64,000 bases of DNA from Bordetella pseudohinzii (GCF_000657795.2 NZ_JHEP02000017.1:19374-83373), one strand, 5' to 3'. Counted from the first letter of the stretch, positions 10,683 through 19,237 are shown. Numbers and translations are program-made. The notes: generated by a model from the letters alone, not told the origin.

Positions 10683-10692
10683 GTGCTAGAGT
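10664..10692 (+). promoter_or_regulatory. Promoter of the aroG leader transcript
   Basis: A -35-like ATGACG (10664-10669), a 17-nt spacer and a -10 TAGAGT (10687-10692) with an extended TGTGC just upstream. The expected transcription start is about 10699-10701, at the ATG of the leader ORF, so the leader peptide may be translated from a leaderless end. The same TGTGCTAGA-type -10 occurs at the tRNA gene promoter near 40165. Confidence 0.6.
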
Positions 10693-10700
10693 TTTTGCCT

Positions 10701-10784
10701 ATGAAATTCGCGTCCCCCGCTTTTTATTTTTATTTTTTTGGTTTTCTGAAGCCGCTGGCGGAGGAAGGGACGCGCTCAACCTAG
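10701..10784 (+). CDS. Phe/Tyr-rich leader peptide of aroG (27 aa)
   Basis: ATG at 10701, TAG stop at 10782-10784. Codons 8-15 read FYFYFFGF; with an earlier Phe at codon 3 the 27-residue peptide has six Phe and two Tyr. This is the signature of an attenuation leader for an aromatic pathway, and the gene downstream encodes the first enzyme of that pathway. No convincing Shine-Dalgarno precedes it; the promoter geometry suggests leaderless translation. It is too short for most gene callers. The peptide itself probably has no function apart from its translation. Leader role: inference from codon content, position and the hairpins that follow. Confidence 0.75.
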   Translation: MKFASPAFYFYFFGFLKPLAEEGTRST

Positions 10785-10832
10785 TACAGAATCCCCCCGA
10801 AAAAGCCGCCAGCGTAATGGCGGCTTTTTTGT
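10709..10832 (+). promoter_or_regulatory. Transcription attenuator: competing hairpins and terminator before aroG
   Basis: Three pairings are exact. Segment 10709-10716 (CGCGTCCC) pairs with 10767-10774 (GGGACGCG), closing the Phe/Tyr codons in a loop. Segment 10753-10761 (CGCTGGCGG) pairs with 10806-10814 (CCGCCAGCG), which is part of the terminator's 5' arm. The terminator itself is AAGCCGCCA/TGGCGGCTT around GCGTAA (10803-10826) with a T-run to 10830. A ribosome stalled on the FYFYFFGF codons (10722-10745) would cover the first segment and leave 10753-10761 free to block the terminator. A ribosome reaching the stop at 10782 would mask 10767-10774 and let the terminator form. This is the classic trp/phe-type logic; the operation is inferred. 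Confidence 0.75.
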
Positions 10833-10898
10833 TGCCGTCAGCCTGGTGGGTTTGCGGGAATGACCCAAGCAAGCCATACCCACCCCAGGAGCACAACC

Positions 10899-11972
10899 GT
10901 GTCACACAATACCGACGACCTTCGCATCCGTGAAATCAAAGAGCTGAACCCGCCCGCGCACGTCATGCGCGAGTTCCCGTGCACCAAGGAAGCGTCGGAA
11001 ACCGTATTTGCCGCCCGCAATGCCATGCACCGCATCCTGCACGGCATGGACGACCGCCTGATCGTCGTCATCGGTCCTTGTTCCATTCATGACACCCGCG
11101 CCGCCCTGGAGTACGCCAAGCGGCTCAAGCCGCTGCGCGACAAGCTCTCGGCCGACCTGGAAATCGTGATGCGCGTCTATTTCGAGAAGCCGCGCACCAC
11201 CGTCGGCTGGAAGGGGCTGATCAACGATCCCAACCTGGACGGCAGTTTCGACATCAACAAGGGCGTGCGCGTGGCGCGCGAACTGCTGCTGGAGATCAAC
11301 AGCCTGGGCTTGCCGGCGGGGTGTGAGTTCCTGGACATGATCACGCCGCAATATATTGCCGACCTGGTCGCTTGGGGGGCGATCGGGGCGCGCACGACGG
11401 AAAGCCAGGTGCATCGCGAGCTGGCCTCCGGACTGTCCTGCCCGGTGGGGTTCAAGAACGGCACGGACGGCAATGTGAAGATCGCGGTCGATGCCATCAA
11501 GGCCGCCTCGCAGCCGCATCATTTCCTGTCGGTGACCAAGGGCGGCCATTCGGCCATCGTGTCGACCGCCGGCAATGAAGACTGCCATGTCATTCTGCGC
11601 GGGGGCAAGACGCCGAATTACGACGCGGCCAGCATCGAGGCGGCGTGCCAGAATCTGTCCAAGGCGGGCCTGGCGCAGCGCGTCATGGTCGACGCCAGCC
11701 ACGCCAACAGCAGCAAGAAGCCGGAGAACCAGCCCCTGGTGGCCGAAGACGTGGCGCGCCAGATGGAAAGCGGCGATTCGCGCATCGTGGGCATCATGAT
11801 CGAAAGCCATCTGGTGGGCGGCCGCCAGGACCACGTGCCGGGCCAGGCGCTGACCTATGGCCAGAGCATCACCGATGGCTGCATAGACTGGGACGCTTCG
11901 GTCCAGACGCTGGAACGCCTGGCGCAGGGCGTGCGCGAGCGCCGCCGCGCGGCGCTGGTCAGCGGCAAGTGA
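10899..11972 (+). CDS. aroG: 3-deoxy-7-phosphoheptulonate synthase (DAHP synthase, class I)
   Basis: Condenses phosphoenolpyruvate and erythrose-4-phosphate, the first step to chorismate and the aromatic amino acids. 357 residues from a GTG start at 10899, which has AGGAG at 10887-10891; the in-frame ATG at 10860 lacks a ribosome site and would add 13 unconserved residues. Motifs of the AroF/G/H family are present: IGPCSIHD, ARTTESQVHRELASGLSCPVGFKNGTDG, and SHANSSKKPENQ. Which of Phe, Tyr or Trp inhibits it cannot be read off with certainty. It is preceded by a Phe/Tyr attenuator and followed by its own terminator, so it forms a single-gene regulated unit. Confidence 0.95.
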   Translation: MSHNTDDLRIREIKELNPPAHVMREFPCTKEASETVFAARNAMHRILHGMDDRLIVVIGPCSIHDTRAALEYAKRLKPLRDKLSADLEIVMRVYFEKPRTTVGWKGLINDPNLDGSFDINKGVRVARELLLEINSLGLPAGCEFLDMITPQYIADLVAWGAIGARTTESQVHRELASGLSCPVGFKNGTDGNVKIAVDAIKAASQPHHFLSVTKGGHSAIVSTAGNEDCHVILRGGKTPNYDAASIEAACQNLSKAGLAQRVMVDASHANSSKKPENQPLVAEDVARQMESGDSRIVGIMIESHLVGGRQDHVPGQALTYGQSITDGCIDWDASVQTLERLAQGVRERRRAALVSGK

Positions 11973-11985
11973 AGCCGTCTTGCCG

Positions 11986-12013
11986 AGAAACCCGGTCCTG
12001 GACCGGGTTTTTC
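11986..12013 (+). terminator. Intrinsic terminator of aroG
   Basis: Arms AAACCCGGTC and GACCGGGTTT around CTG, followed by a T-run, begin about 14 nt after the aroG stop. Confidence 0.85.
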
Positions 12014-12086
12014 ATGCGCTGGCTCAGCCAGCACGGCGGCCTGTCGGCGTAGAATGGCCGGATACCAACCTCTCTTCCTGCTCACC

Positions 12087-13496
12087 ATGAACGCTCCCTT
12101 GCACTCCGAAACCCTGCGCCGTCCCGTGCCCGCCGCCTGTCTGGATGCGCTCAAGGCGCTGTTTGGCGATCGCCTGTCGGTGTCGGCGGCGGTGCGGGAG
12201 CACCACGGCCGGGACGAGTCGCCGTATCCTCCCATGCTGCCCGATGCCGTGGTCTTCGCGCAGTCCACCGAAGAGGTGGCCCAGGTGGCCAGGCTGTGCA
12301 ATGAGCATCGCGTGCCCCTGATCCCCTACGGGGCCGGCTCCTCGCTCGAAGGGCATCTGCTGGCCATCCAGGGCGGCATCAGCCTGGACCTGTCGCAGAT
12401 GAACCAGGTGCTTGCCGTCAATGCCGAAGACCTGACCGCGACCGTGCAGGCCGGCGTCACGCGCAAGCAGCTCAACGAAGAAATCCGCAGCACCGGCCTG
12501 TTCTTCCCGATCGATCCGGGCGCCGACGCCAGCCTGGGCGGCATGGCCGCCACGCGCGCCTCGGGCACCAATGCCGTGCGTTACGGCACGATGCGCGAGA
12601 ACGTGGTGTCGCTGACCGTGGTGACGGCGGACGGGCGTGTCGTGCGCACCGCCGGCCGCGCGCGCAAGTCCTCGGCCGGCTATGACCTCACACGGATTTT
12701 CGTGGGCAGCGAAGGCACGCTGGGCATCATCACCGAGGTGACCGTCCGCCTGTATCCGCAGCCTGAAGCCGTGTCGGCCGCCGTGTGCAATTTCCCGACC
12801 CTGGACGACGCGGTGCAAAGCGTGATCGAAATCATCCAGATGGGCGTGCCGGTGGCGCGCGTGGAGTTCATGGATGCGGCCGCCGTCAAGGCGGTCAACC
12901 TGCATAGCAAGCTTTCGCTGCGCGAGACGCCCATGCTGGTGTTCGAATTCCATGGCAGCCCGGCCGGCGTGCAAGAGCAGGCCGAGACGGTGCAGGCCAT
13001 CACCGCCGAACATAGCGGCATGGATTTCGAGTGGGCCGAGCGCCCCGAGGACCGCAACCGCCTCTGGACGGCGCGGCACAATGCGTATTTCGCCGGCCTG
13101 CAGCTGCGCCCGGGCTGCCGCGCCAGCACCACCGACGTCTGCGTGCCGATTTCGCGCCTGGCCGATTGCGTGCGCGAAACGGTCGATGAGCTGGACCGCG
13201 CCAGCTTTCCGTACACCATCGTCGGCCATGTGGGCGACGGCAACTTCCACGTGCTGATGCTGCTCGATGGCGACAGCGAAGCCGAATGGCAGGAGTCTGA
13301 AACCATTAATCACAATTTGGTCCGCCGCGCGATCGCCGCCGACGGCACCTGCACGGGCGAGCACGGCGTGGGTCTGCACAAGATGCAGTTCATGGCCGAG
13401 GAGCATGGCGAGGATGCCCTGGCGCTCATGCGCAGCCTCAAGCACGCCTTTGATCCCAACAACATCCTCAACCCGGGCAAGATCCTCGCCTGGTAG
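12087..13496 (+). CDS. FAD-linked oxidase, D-lactate dehydrogenase/GlcD-like
   Basis: Flavoprotein of the VAO/PCMH family that oxidises 2-hydroxy acids. 469 residues from ATG 12087. The FAD domain (about 45-225) has PYGAGSSLEGH and the pyrophosphate loop DPGADASLGGMAATRASG; the C-terminal cap domain has GHVGDGNFHVLM and TCTGEHGVGLHK. Length and motifs are closest to the eukaryote-like D-lactate dehydrogenase (LDHD) branch rather than to GlcD. An upstream ATG at 12054 lies within a TAGAAT -10-like sequence and is less likely. A terminator separates it from glcD, so it is probably a separate transcript. D-lactate versus another 2-hydroxy acid cannot be decided here. Confidence 0.85.
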   Translation: MNAPLHSETLRRPVPAACLDALKALFGDRLSVSAAVREHHGRDESPYPPMLPDAVVFAQSTEEVAQVARLCNEHRVPLIPYGAGSSLEGHLLAIQGGISLDLSQMNQVLAVNAEDLTATVQAGVTRKQLNEEIRSTGLFFPIDPGADASLGGMAATRASGTNAVRYGTMRENVVSLTVVTADGRVVRTAGRARKSSAGYDLTRIFVGSEGTLGIITEVTVRLYPQPEAVSAAVCNFPTLDDAVQSVIEIIQMGVPVARVEFMDAAAVKAVNLHSKLSLRETPMLVFEFHGSPAGVQEQAETVQAITAEHSGMDFEWAERPEDRNRLWTARHNAYFAGLQLRPGCRASTTDVCVPISRLADCVRETVDELDRASFPYTIVGHVGDGNFHVLMLLDGDSEAEWQESETINHNLVRRAIAADGTCTGEHGVGLHKMQFMAEEHGEDALALMRSLKHAFDPNNILNPGKILAW

Positions 13497-13517
13497 GCCG
13501 CCAGCGGCTCGACGCGG

Positions 13518-13545
13518 CAGGCGCCCGTGAGGGGCGCCTTTTTCT
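13518..13545 (+). terminator. Intrinsic terminator after the FAD oxidase
   Basis: AGGCGCCC/GGGGCGCCTT stem with a GTGA loop and TTTTTC tail between the two FAD oxidase genes. Confidence 0.8.
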
Positions 13546-13619
13546 TGGCTGGTGGAAAACCCGCTCTGCGGGTAAATCCCGGCATGAACAAAGCAGTTAC
13601 GCACGCTATCTTTCCGTTC

Positions 13620-15119
13620 ATGACTTCAATCGTCGAAGCCGGCCTGAGCCATACCCAGGCGCCCTTTTCTCCGCGAACGCTGGTACAGGCACTGCAGGCC
13701 GTCCTGCCGGCGCATTGCGTGCTGTATCGCGAGGAAGACACTCGCCCCTATGAGTGCGACGGCCTGTCGCTGTTTCGCGCACTGCCCGCGGCCGTGGCCT
13801 TGCCCGAAACCGAGGAACAGCTGCGCGAGGTCCTGCGGGTCTGCAAACGCTTGAACGTGCCCGTGGTGGCGCGCGGCGCCGGCACGGGCCTGTCGGGCGG
13901 ATCGATGCCGCATGCGCAGGGCGTGCTGCTGGGCCTGTCCAAGTTCAACCGCATCAAGCGCATCGATCCGGCCGCCGGTCTGGCGGTGGTCGAGCCCGGG
14001 GTGCGCAACCTGGCCATTTCCGAAGCCGCCGCGGCCTACGGTCTTTACTATGCGCCGGATCCCTCCAGCCAGATCGCCTGTTCGATCGGCGGCAATGTGG
14101 CCGAGAACTCCGGCGGCGTGCATTGCCTCAAATATGGCCTGACCGTGCACAACGTGCTCAAGGTGCGCATGGTCACCATCGATGGCGACGTGGTCGAGCT
14201 GGGCAGCGAGGCGCCCGATGCGCCCGGCCCGGAGCTGCTGCCCCTGTTCATCGGCTCCGAGGGCATGCTGGGCGTGGTGACCGAGGTCACGGTCAAGCTC
14301 ATTCCCAGGCCGGTCTGCGCCCAGGTCGTCATGGCCAGCTTTGCCAGCGTCGAGGCGGCCGGCAACGCGGTCACGCAGATCATCGCGGCCGGCATCATCC
14401 CGGCCGGGCTGGAGATGATGGACCGGCAGGCCACCCATATGGTCGAGCCATTCGTGCAGGCCGGCTACGACCTGGACGCCCAGGCCATCCTGTTGTGCGA
14501 ATCCGATGGCACGCCGGAGGAGGTGGCCCACGAGATCGAACGCATGGAAGCCATCTTCCGGGCCGCCGGCGCCACGCGCTGCCAGGTGTCGTCCTCGGAA
14601 GCCGAGCGCCTGCGTTTCTGGGCCGGCCGCAAGAACGCTTTTCCGGCGGCGGGGCGTGTCTCGCCGGACTACTACTGCATGGACGGCACGATTCCGCGCC
14701 GTCACCTGGCGCGCGTGCTCAATGCCATCGAGCAGATGGAGGACGAGTTCGGCCTGCGCTGCGCCAATGTCTTTCATGCCGGGGACGGCAACCTGCATCC
14801 CCTGATTCTGTTTGATTCAAACAAGCCGGACGAGGTGGAGCGCGCCGAGAAATTCGGCGCCGCCATCCTTGAGCTGTGCGTGCAAGTCGGAGGCACCGTG
14901 ACAGGAGAGCACGGTGTGGGTATGGAGAAGATAAATCAAATGTGCGTGCAATTTTCGCGTGACGAGCTTGACGCCTTTCTCGCGGTCAAACGGGCATTCG
15001 ACCCGCCAGGCCTGCTCAATCCTGAAAAAGTGATTCCCACCCTGGCCCGCTGCGCCGAGTACGGCAAGATGCACGTGCATGCGGGTGAAATGCGCTTCCC
15101 CGATCTGGCCCGCTTCTGA
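13620..15119 (+). CDS. glcD: Glycolate oxidase, FAD subunit GlcD
   Basis: Catalytic flavoprotein subunit of membrane-linked glycolate oxidase (glycolate to glyoxylate). The ATG at 13620 gives 499 residues, the same length as E. coli GlcD; the upstream ATG at 13584 would add 12 unconserved residues. The FAD-binding segment RGAGTGLSGGSMPHA and the loop IACSIGGNVAENSGG are present, and the C-terminal domain has NVFHAGDGNLHPLILFD and TVTGEHGVGMEK. It heads a glcD-glcE-glcF operon with gaps of only about 10 nt. The usual regulator glcC and glcB (malate synthase) are not adjacent, so the control must differ from that of E. coli. Confidence 0.95.
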   Translation: MTSIVEAGLSHTQAPFSPRTLVQALQAVLPAHCVLYREEDTRPYECDGLSLFRALPAAVALPETEEQLREVLRVCKRLNVPVVARGAGTGLSGGSMPHAQGVLLGLSKFNRIKRIDPAAGLAVVEPGVRNLAISEAAAAYGLYYAPDPSSQIACSIGGNVAENSGGVHCLKYGLTVHNVLKVRMVTIDGDVVELGSEAPDAPGPELLPLFIGSEGMLGVVTEVTVKLIPRPVCAQVVMASFASVEAAGNAVTQIIAAGIIPAGLEMMDRQATHMVEPFVQAGYDLDAQAILLCESDGTPEEVAHEIERMEAIFRAAGATRCQVSSSEAERLRFWAGRKNAFPAAGRVSPDYYCMDGTIPRRHLARVLNAIEQMEDEFGLRCANVFHAGDGNLHPLILFDSNKPDEVERAEKFGAAILELCVQVGGTVTGEHGVGMEKINQMCVQFSRDELDAFLAVKRAFDPPGLLNPEKVIPTLARCAEYGKMHVHAGEMRFPDLARF

Positions 15120-15130
15120 GGCGACGCCTG

Positions 15131-16234
15131 ATGGATTTCGTCCTGTCGGAATTATGCGACCAGGTCATGACGGCGCACGCCGGCCATAAGCCGCTCATCA
15201 TCGCGGGCGGAGGCAGCAAGCGCTTTTATGGCAATCCTCGCCATGCCGCGCCCGGCCACTATGTGCTGGACATGACCGCCTATCGCGGCATCCTGAATTA
15301 CCAGCCCTCGGAACTGGTGGTGACCGTGCGCGCGGGCACGCCCCTGGCCGAGCTTGAGGCGGCGCTGGCCGAACAGCGCCAGATGCTGGCCTTCGAGCCG
15401 CCCCATTTCGAGGCGGGCGCGACCGTGGGCGGCTGCGTGGCGGCCGGGCTGGCCGGCCCGCGGCGCCAGGCCTGCGGCGGCGTGCGCGACTACGTGCTGG
15501 GCGCGCGCCTGCTGGACTCCCAGGGCCGCGTCCTGTCCTTTGGCGGCGAGGTCATGAAGAACGTCGCCGGCTACGATGTCTCCCGCCTGTTGAGCGGCTC
15601 ATTGGGTATCTTCGGCGCCATCCTGGACATCTCGCTCAAAGTGGTGCCGCTGCCGGCCGAGGAGGCCACGATCGTGGGCCACGGCACGCAGGCCGAGGCG
15701 CTGCGGCAGTTCGCGCAGTGGCGCGGGCAGCCGCTGCCGGTGTCGGCCACGGCCTGGGTGCCCGATGGCGATGGCGGGGAGGGCGGACGCTGGATGGCGC
15801 GCCTGTCCGGCACGGCGCCGGCCTTGCGCGCCGCGCGCCAGCGTCTGGGCGGCGCCGAGCTTGATCCGGCCGCGGCGCGTGCGGCCTGGCAGGCCCTGCG
15901 GGAGCAGACGCATGCCTTCTTCCAGGGGGGCGTGCCGCTGTGGCGCCTGGCCGTGGCGCCGACCGCGCCGCCGCTGGCGCTGGGGCCCATGCTCGTCGAG
16001 TGGGGCGGTGGCCAGCGGTGGTTGAGCGCCCGCGCCGATGCCCGCGCCGTGCGCGAGGCCGCCCAGGCCGCCGGCGGGCATGCCACCCTGTTCCGCGCCC
16101 AGGGCGGCGCCATCCCGGACGACGGCGTGTTTCATCCCTTGAGCCCCGGCGTGGCGCAGATCACGCGCCGGCTCAAGCAGGAACTGGACCCGGCGGGATT
16201 GTTCAATCCGGGCCGCATGGTGCTGGACCTATAG
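15131..16234 (+). CDS. glcE: Glycolate oxidase, FAD-binding subunit GlcE
   Basis: Second flavin-fold subunit of glycolate oxidase, required for activity in E. coli. 367 residues with one PCMH FAD-binding domain in the first half: GGGSKRFYG near 26-34 and FEAGATVGGCVAAGLAGPRR further on. The C-terminal part is shorter and more divergent than GlcD's, as in the family, and ends with the conserved QELDPAGLFNPGRM. It starts 11 nt after glcD and is followed 10 nt later by glcF, so the three subunits are made from one message. Confidence 0.93.
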   Translation: MDFVLSELCDQVMTAHAGHKPLIIAGGGSKRFYGNPRHAAPGHYVLDMTAYRGILNYQPSELVVTVRAGTPLAELEAALAEQRQMLAFEPPHFEAGATVGGCVAAGLAGPRRQACGGVRDYVLGARLLDSQGRVLSFGGEVMKNVAGYDVSRLLSGSLGIFGAILDISLKVVPLPAEEATIVGHGTQAEALRQFAQWRGQPLPVSATAWVPDGDGGEGGRWMARLSGTAPALRAARQRLGGAELDPAAARAAWQALREQTHAFFQGGVPLWRLAVAPTAPPLALGPMLVEWGGGQRWLSARADARAVREAAQAAGGHATLFRAQGGAIPDDGVFHPLSPGVAQITRRLKQELDPAGLFNPGRMVLDL

Positions 16235-16244
16235 GCAGATCCTG

Positions 16245-17483
16245 ATGCAGACTCAGCTCGCTTCCTGGGCGCGCGGCACCGACCTTGGTCAGGAAGCCGA
16301 CGCCATTCTTCGCCGCTGCGTGCATTGCGGCTTTTGCACCGCCACCTGTCCCACCTACCAGGTGCTGGGCGACGAGCGCGACAGCCCGCGCGGACGCATC
16401 TACCTCATCAAGCAGGTCCTGGAAGGCGCGGCGCCCACCCAGGCCACGCAATTGCACCTGGACCGCTGCCTGACCTGCCGCAACTGCGAGACGACCTGTC
16501 CTTCGGGCGTGCAGTACGGCCATCTCATCGACCTGGGCCGCAAGGTCGTCGACGAGCGCGTCGCGCGCGCCTGGCCGGACCGCCTGCGCCGCTGGCTGTT
16601 GCGCAAGGGCATGAATTCGGCCCTGTTCGCGCCGTCCATGCGTCTGGCGCAGACCTTGCGGCCGCTGCTGCCCAAGGCGCTGCGGTCCAAGGTGCCGGCC
16701 TGGCGCGCGCCCGGCCGGCTGCCCGATGCCGCGCGCCACGCGCGCCAGGTCCTGATGCCGGCCGGCTGCGTGCAGCCCAGCATGATGCCTTCCATCGATG
16801 CCGCCACGGTGCGCGTGCTCGACGCCGTGGGCATAGGCGTGCGCCAGGCCGGCGGCGCCGGCTGCTGCGGCGCGGTGAATTTCCATCTCGATGCCCAGGA
16901 GGCGGCCTTGGCGCAGATGCGCGCCAATATCGACGCCTGGTGGCCCTTGCTGCAGGAGGGGCAGGCCGAGGCCATCGTCATGAACGCCTCGGGTTGCGGG
17001 GCCATGGTCAAGGACTATGCGCATCATCTGCGGCATGATCCGGCCTATGCCGGAAAGGCCGCCTATGTCGTGGCGCGGGTCAAGGACGTGGCCGAACTGG
17101 TCGCGCCGCATGCGGCCGCGCTGGCCGAAAAGCTTGGCCCGGCGCCGCGCGCGGCCTTCCATCCGCCCTGCACGCTGCAGCATTGGCAGGGCCTGCGCCC
17201 CTTGAGCGAGCGCCTGCTGGCCGAGCTGGGGTTCGCGCTGCAGCCTTTTGCCGACACCCATCTGTGCTGCGGTTCGGCCGGGGCGTATTCGGTGCTCAAC
17301 CCCGGCATCTCGCAGAACCTGCGCGACCGCAAGCTGGCCGCCATTGCCGACACCGAGGCCGAGCTCATCCTGTCGGCCAATATCGGCTGCATCGGCCACC
17401 TGCAGGCGGGCACGGGCACGCCCGTGCGCCATTGGGTGGAAGCCGTCGATGAGCGGCTGCGCGCCGCGCAGCCGGCGGCCTAG
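16245..17483 (+). CDS. glcF: Glycolate oxidase, iron-sulfur subunit GlcF
   Basis: Electron-transfer subunit of glycolate oxidase. The 412 residues start with two CxxCxxCxxxCP ferredoxin motifs (C25-C28-C31-C35 and C75-C78-C81-C85) for two [4Fe-4S] clusters, followed by two CCG domains (GGAGCCGAVNFH and DTHLCCGSAGAYSVL). Electrons would pass to the quinone pool. Last gene of glcDEF. Its stop codon overlaps by 3 nt the stop of pntB, which runs the other way (17480-17483), so the two operons converge with no room for a separate terminator. Confidence 0.95.
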   Translation: MQTQLASWARGTDLGQEADAILRRCVHCGFCTATCPTYQVLGDERDSPRGRIYLIKQVLEGAAPTQATQLHLDRCLTCRNCETTCPSGVQYGHLIDLGRKVVDERVARAWPDRLRRWLLRKGMNSALFAPSMRLAQTLRPLLPKALRSKVPAWRAPGRLPDAARHARQVLMPAGCVQPSMMPSIDAATVRVLDAVGIGVRQAGGAGCCGAVNFHLDAQEAALAQMRANIDAWWPLLQEGQAEAIVMNASGCGAMVKDYAHHLRHDPAYAGKAAYVVARVKDVAELVAPHAAALAEKLGPAPRAAFHPPCTLQHWQGLRPLSERLLAELGFALQPFADTHLCCGSAGAYSVLNPGISQNLRDRKLAAIADTEAELILSANIGCIGHLQAGTGTPVRHWVEAVDERLRAAQPAA

Positions 17484-18925
17484 TCGATGGCCTTGCCTAT
17501 TTCCTCGACGACCTTCTTGGCGTCGCCAAAGACCATCATCGTGCGGTCCATATAGAAAAGCTCGTTGTCCAGGCCGGCATAGCCGGCCGCCATCGAGCGC
17601 TTGTTCACGATGATGTTGCGCGCCTTGTAGGCTTCGAGGATGGGCATGCCGGCGATGGGCGAGGCCGGGTCGTTCTTGGCCGCCGGGTTCACCACGTCGT
17701 TGGCGCCCAGCACCAGGACCACGTCGGTCTGGCCGAATTCGCCATTGATCTCTTCCATTTCGAAGACCTGGTCGTAGGGCACCTCGGCTTCGGCGAGCAG
17801 CACATTCATATGGCCGGGCATGCGGCCGGCCACGGGGTGGATGGCGTACTTGACGCTGATGCCCTTGGCGCTCAGTTTGTCGGTCAGTTCTTTCAGGGCG
17901 TGCTGGGCGCGCGCCACGGCCAGGCCGTAGCCGGGCACGATGATGACGGTCTCGGCATTGGACAACAGGAAGGCCGCGTCTTCCGGGCTGCCCGATTTGA
18001 CCGGGCGCTGGACGTGTTCGCCGGAGGCGCCGGCCGCGGCGGCCTGGCCGCCGAAGCCGCCCAGGATCACGTTGAAGAAAGAGCGGTTCATCGCGCGGCA
18101 CATGATGTACGACAGGATGGCGCCCGAGGAGCCGACCAGCGAGCCGGCGATGATGAGCATGGGGTTGTTGAGCGAGAACCCGATGCCGGCCGCGGCCCAG
18201 CCCGAATAGCTGTTGAGCATGGAGACCACGACGGGCATGTCGGCGCCGCCGATGGGGATGATGATGAGCACGCCCAAGAGGAAGGCCAGCGCCGTCATGA
18301 TCACGAACGGCGTCCAGGACTGCGTGGCCATGAACCAGAAGCCGCAGGCCAGCATGACGATGGCCAGCAGCAGGTTCAGCAGGTGCTGGCCGCCGAAGGT
18401 GACCGGCGCGCCCTGGAACAGCCGGAACTTGTATTTGCCGGACAGCTTGCCGAAGGCGATGACCGAGCCCGAGAAGGTGATGGCCCCCACGAAAGTGCCG
18501 ATGAACAGCTCCAGGCGGTTGCCGGTCGGGATGGGCATGCCCGGCGCGGCGATGCCGAAGGCATGCGGCTCGGCCACGACGGCGACGGCGATCGCCACGG
18601 CGGCCAGGCCTATCATGCTGTGCATGAAGGCGACCAGCTCGGGCATCTTGGTCATCTCCACGCGCTTGGCCATGAGCGTGCCGACGCTGCCGCCGACTAG
18701 CAGGCCCAGCAGCACCCAGCCCAGGCCGATGCCGGCGCCCGGGCCATCCTGGCGCGCCAGGCCGACGATGAGCGCGGCGGTGGTCAGCACGGCGATCGCC
18801 ATGCCCGCCATGCCGAAGCCATTGCCCAGGCGCGAGGTGGCCGGGTGCGACAGGCCCTTGAGCGCCTGGATGAAGCAGACCGAGGCGATGAGGTAGAACA
18901 GCGTGACCAGGTTCAGCGAGATCAT
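17480..18925 (-). CDS. pntB: NAD(P) transhydrogenase subunit beta
   Basis: Membrane and NADP-binding subunit of the proton-translocating transhydrogenase, which makes NADPH from NADH using the proton gradient. 481 residues: about nine hydrophobic segments in the first 260, then the soluble dIII domain with VIIVPGYGLAVARAQHAL and HPVAGRMPGHMNVLLAEA (NADP site) and VNKRSMAAGYAGLDN. Its start overlaps the stop of the small subunit by 4 nt. The three-gene arrangement (alpha1, alpha2, beta) is the type seen in Rhodospirillum and many proteobacteria, unlike the two-gene form of E. coli. Confidence 0.96.
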   Translation of the reverse strand: MISLNLVTLFYLIASVCFIQALKGLSHPATSRLGNGFGMAGMAIAVLTTAALIVGLARQDGPGAGIGLGWVLLGLLVGGSVGTLMAKRVEMTKMPELVAFMHSMIGLAAVAIAVAVVAEPHAFGIAAPGMPIPTGNRLELFIGTFVGAITFSGSVIAFGKLSGKYKFRLFQGAPVTFGGQHLLNLLLAIVMLACGFWFMATQSWTPFVIMTALAFLLGVLIIIPIGGADMPVVVSMLNSYSGWAAAGIGFSLNNPMLIIAGSLVGSSGAILSYIMCRAMNRSFFNVILGGFGGQAAAAGASGEHVQRPVKSGSPEDAAFLLSNAETVIIVPGYGLAVARAQHALKELTDKLSAKGISVKYAIHPVAGRMPGHMNVLLAEAEVPYDQVFEMEEINGEFGQTDVVLVLGANDVVNPAAKNDPASPIAGMPILEAYKARNIIVNKRSMAAGYAGLDNELFYMDRTMMVFGDAKKVVEEIGKAID

Positions 18926-19236
18926 TGGCTGCGCTCCTTGGCCGGACGGTCTTTTTTCTTGAACATCTCCAGCATGCGGCGGGTGACCAGGAAGCCGCCG
19001 AACACATTGACCGCGGCCAGCGCCACGGCCAGCACGCCCATGGCGCGCGCCAGGCCGCCTTCGGTCAGCGCGGCGGCCAGCATGGCGCCCACGATGATGA
19101 TGGCCGATATCGCATTGGTGACCGCCATGAGCGGCGTGTGCAGGGCCGGCGTGACGTTCCAGACCACGTGGTAGCCGACATAGATCGCCAGCACGAAAAT
19201 GATCAGGTTGATCAGGGTAGGGCTGATGCCTTCCAT
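18922..19236 (-). CDS. pntAB: NAD(P) transhydrogenase subunit alpha 2 (membrane part)
   Basis: 104-residue membrane subunit. Three hydrophobic segments (about 9-27, 38-56 and 63-83) correspond to the C-terminal transmembrane part of the E. coli alpha subunit: IFVLAIYVGYHVVWNVTPALHTPLMAVTNAISAII is the conserved region, in part. It lies 1 nt after pntAA and overlaps pntB by 4 nt, so translation of all three is coupled. A basic tail (KKKDRPAKERSQ) follows the last segment on the cytoplasmic side. Confidence 0.95.
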   Translation of the reverse strand: MEGISPTLINLIIFVLAIYVGYHVVWNVTPALHTPLMAVTNAISAIIIVGAMLAAALTEGGLARAMGVLAVALAAVNVFGGFLVTRRMLEMFKKKDRPAKERSQ

Positions 19237-19237
19237 C

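Noticed and set aside
12054..12086. Upstream ATG as the start of the FAD oxidase
   Set aside because: It lies in a TAGAAT -10-like sequence, and the added residues are not part of the conserved domain.
16203..19007. A 934-codon minus-strand frame across glcF and pntB
   Set aside because: It covers clear glcF and pntB sequence in other frames and is low-complexity Arg/Gly/His-rich.
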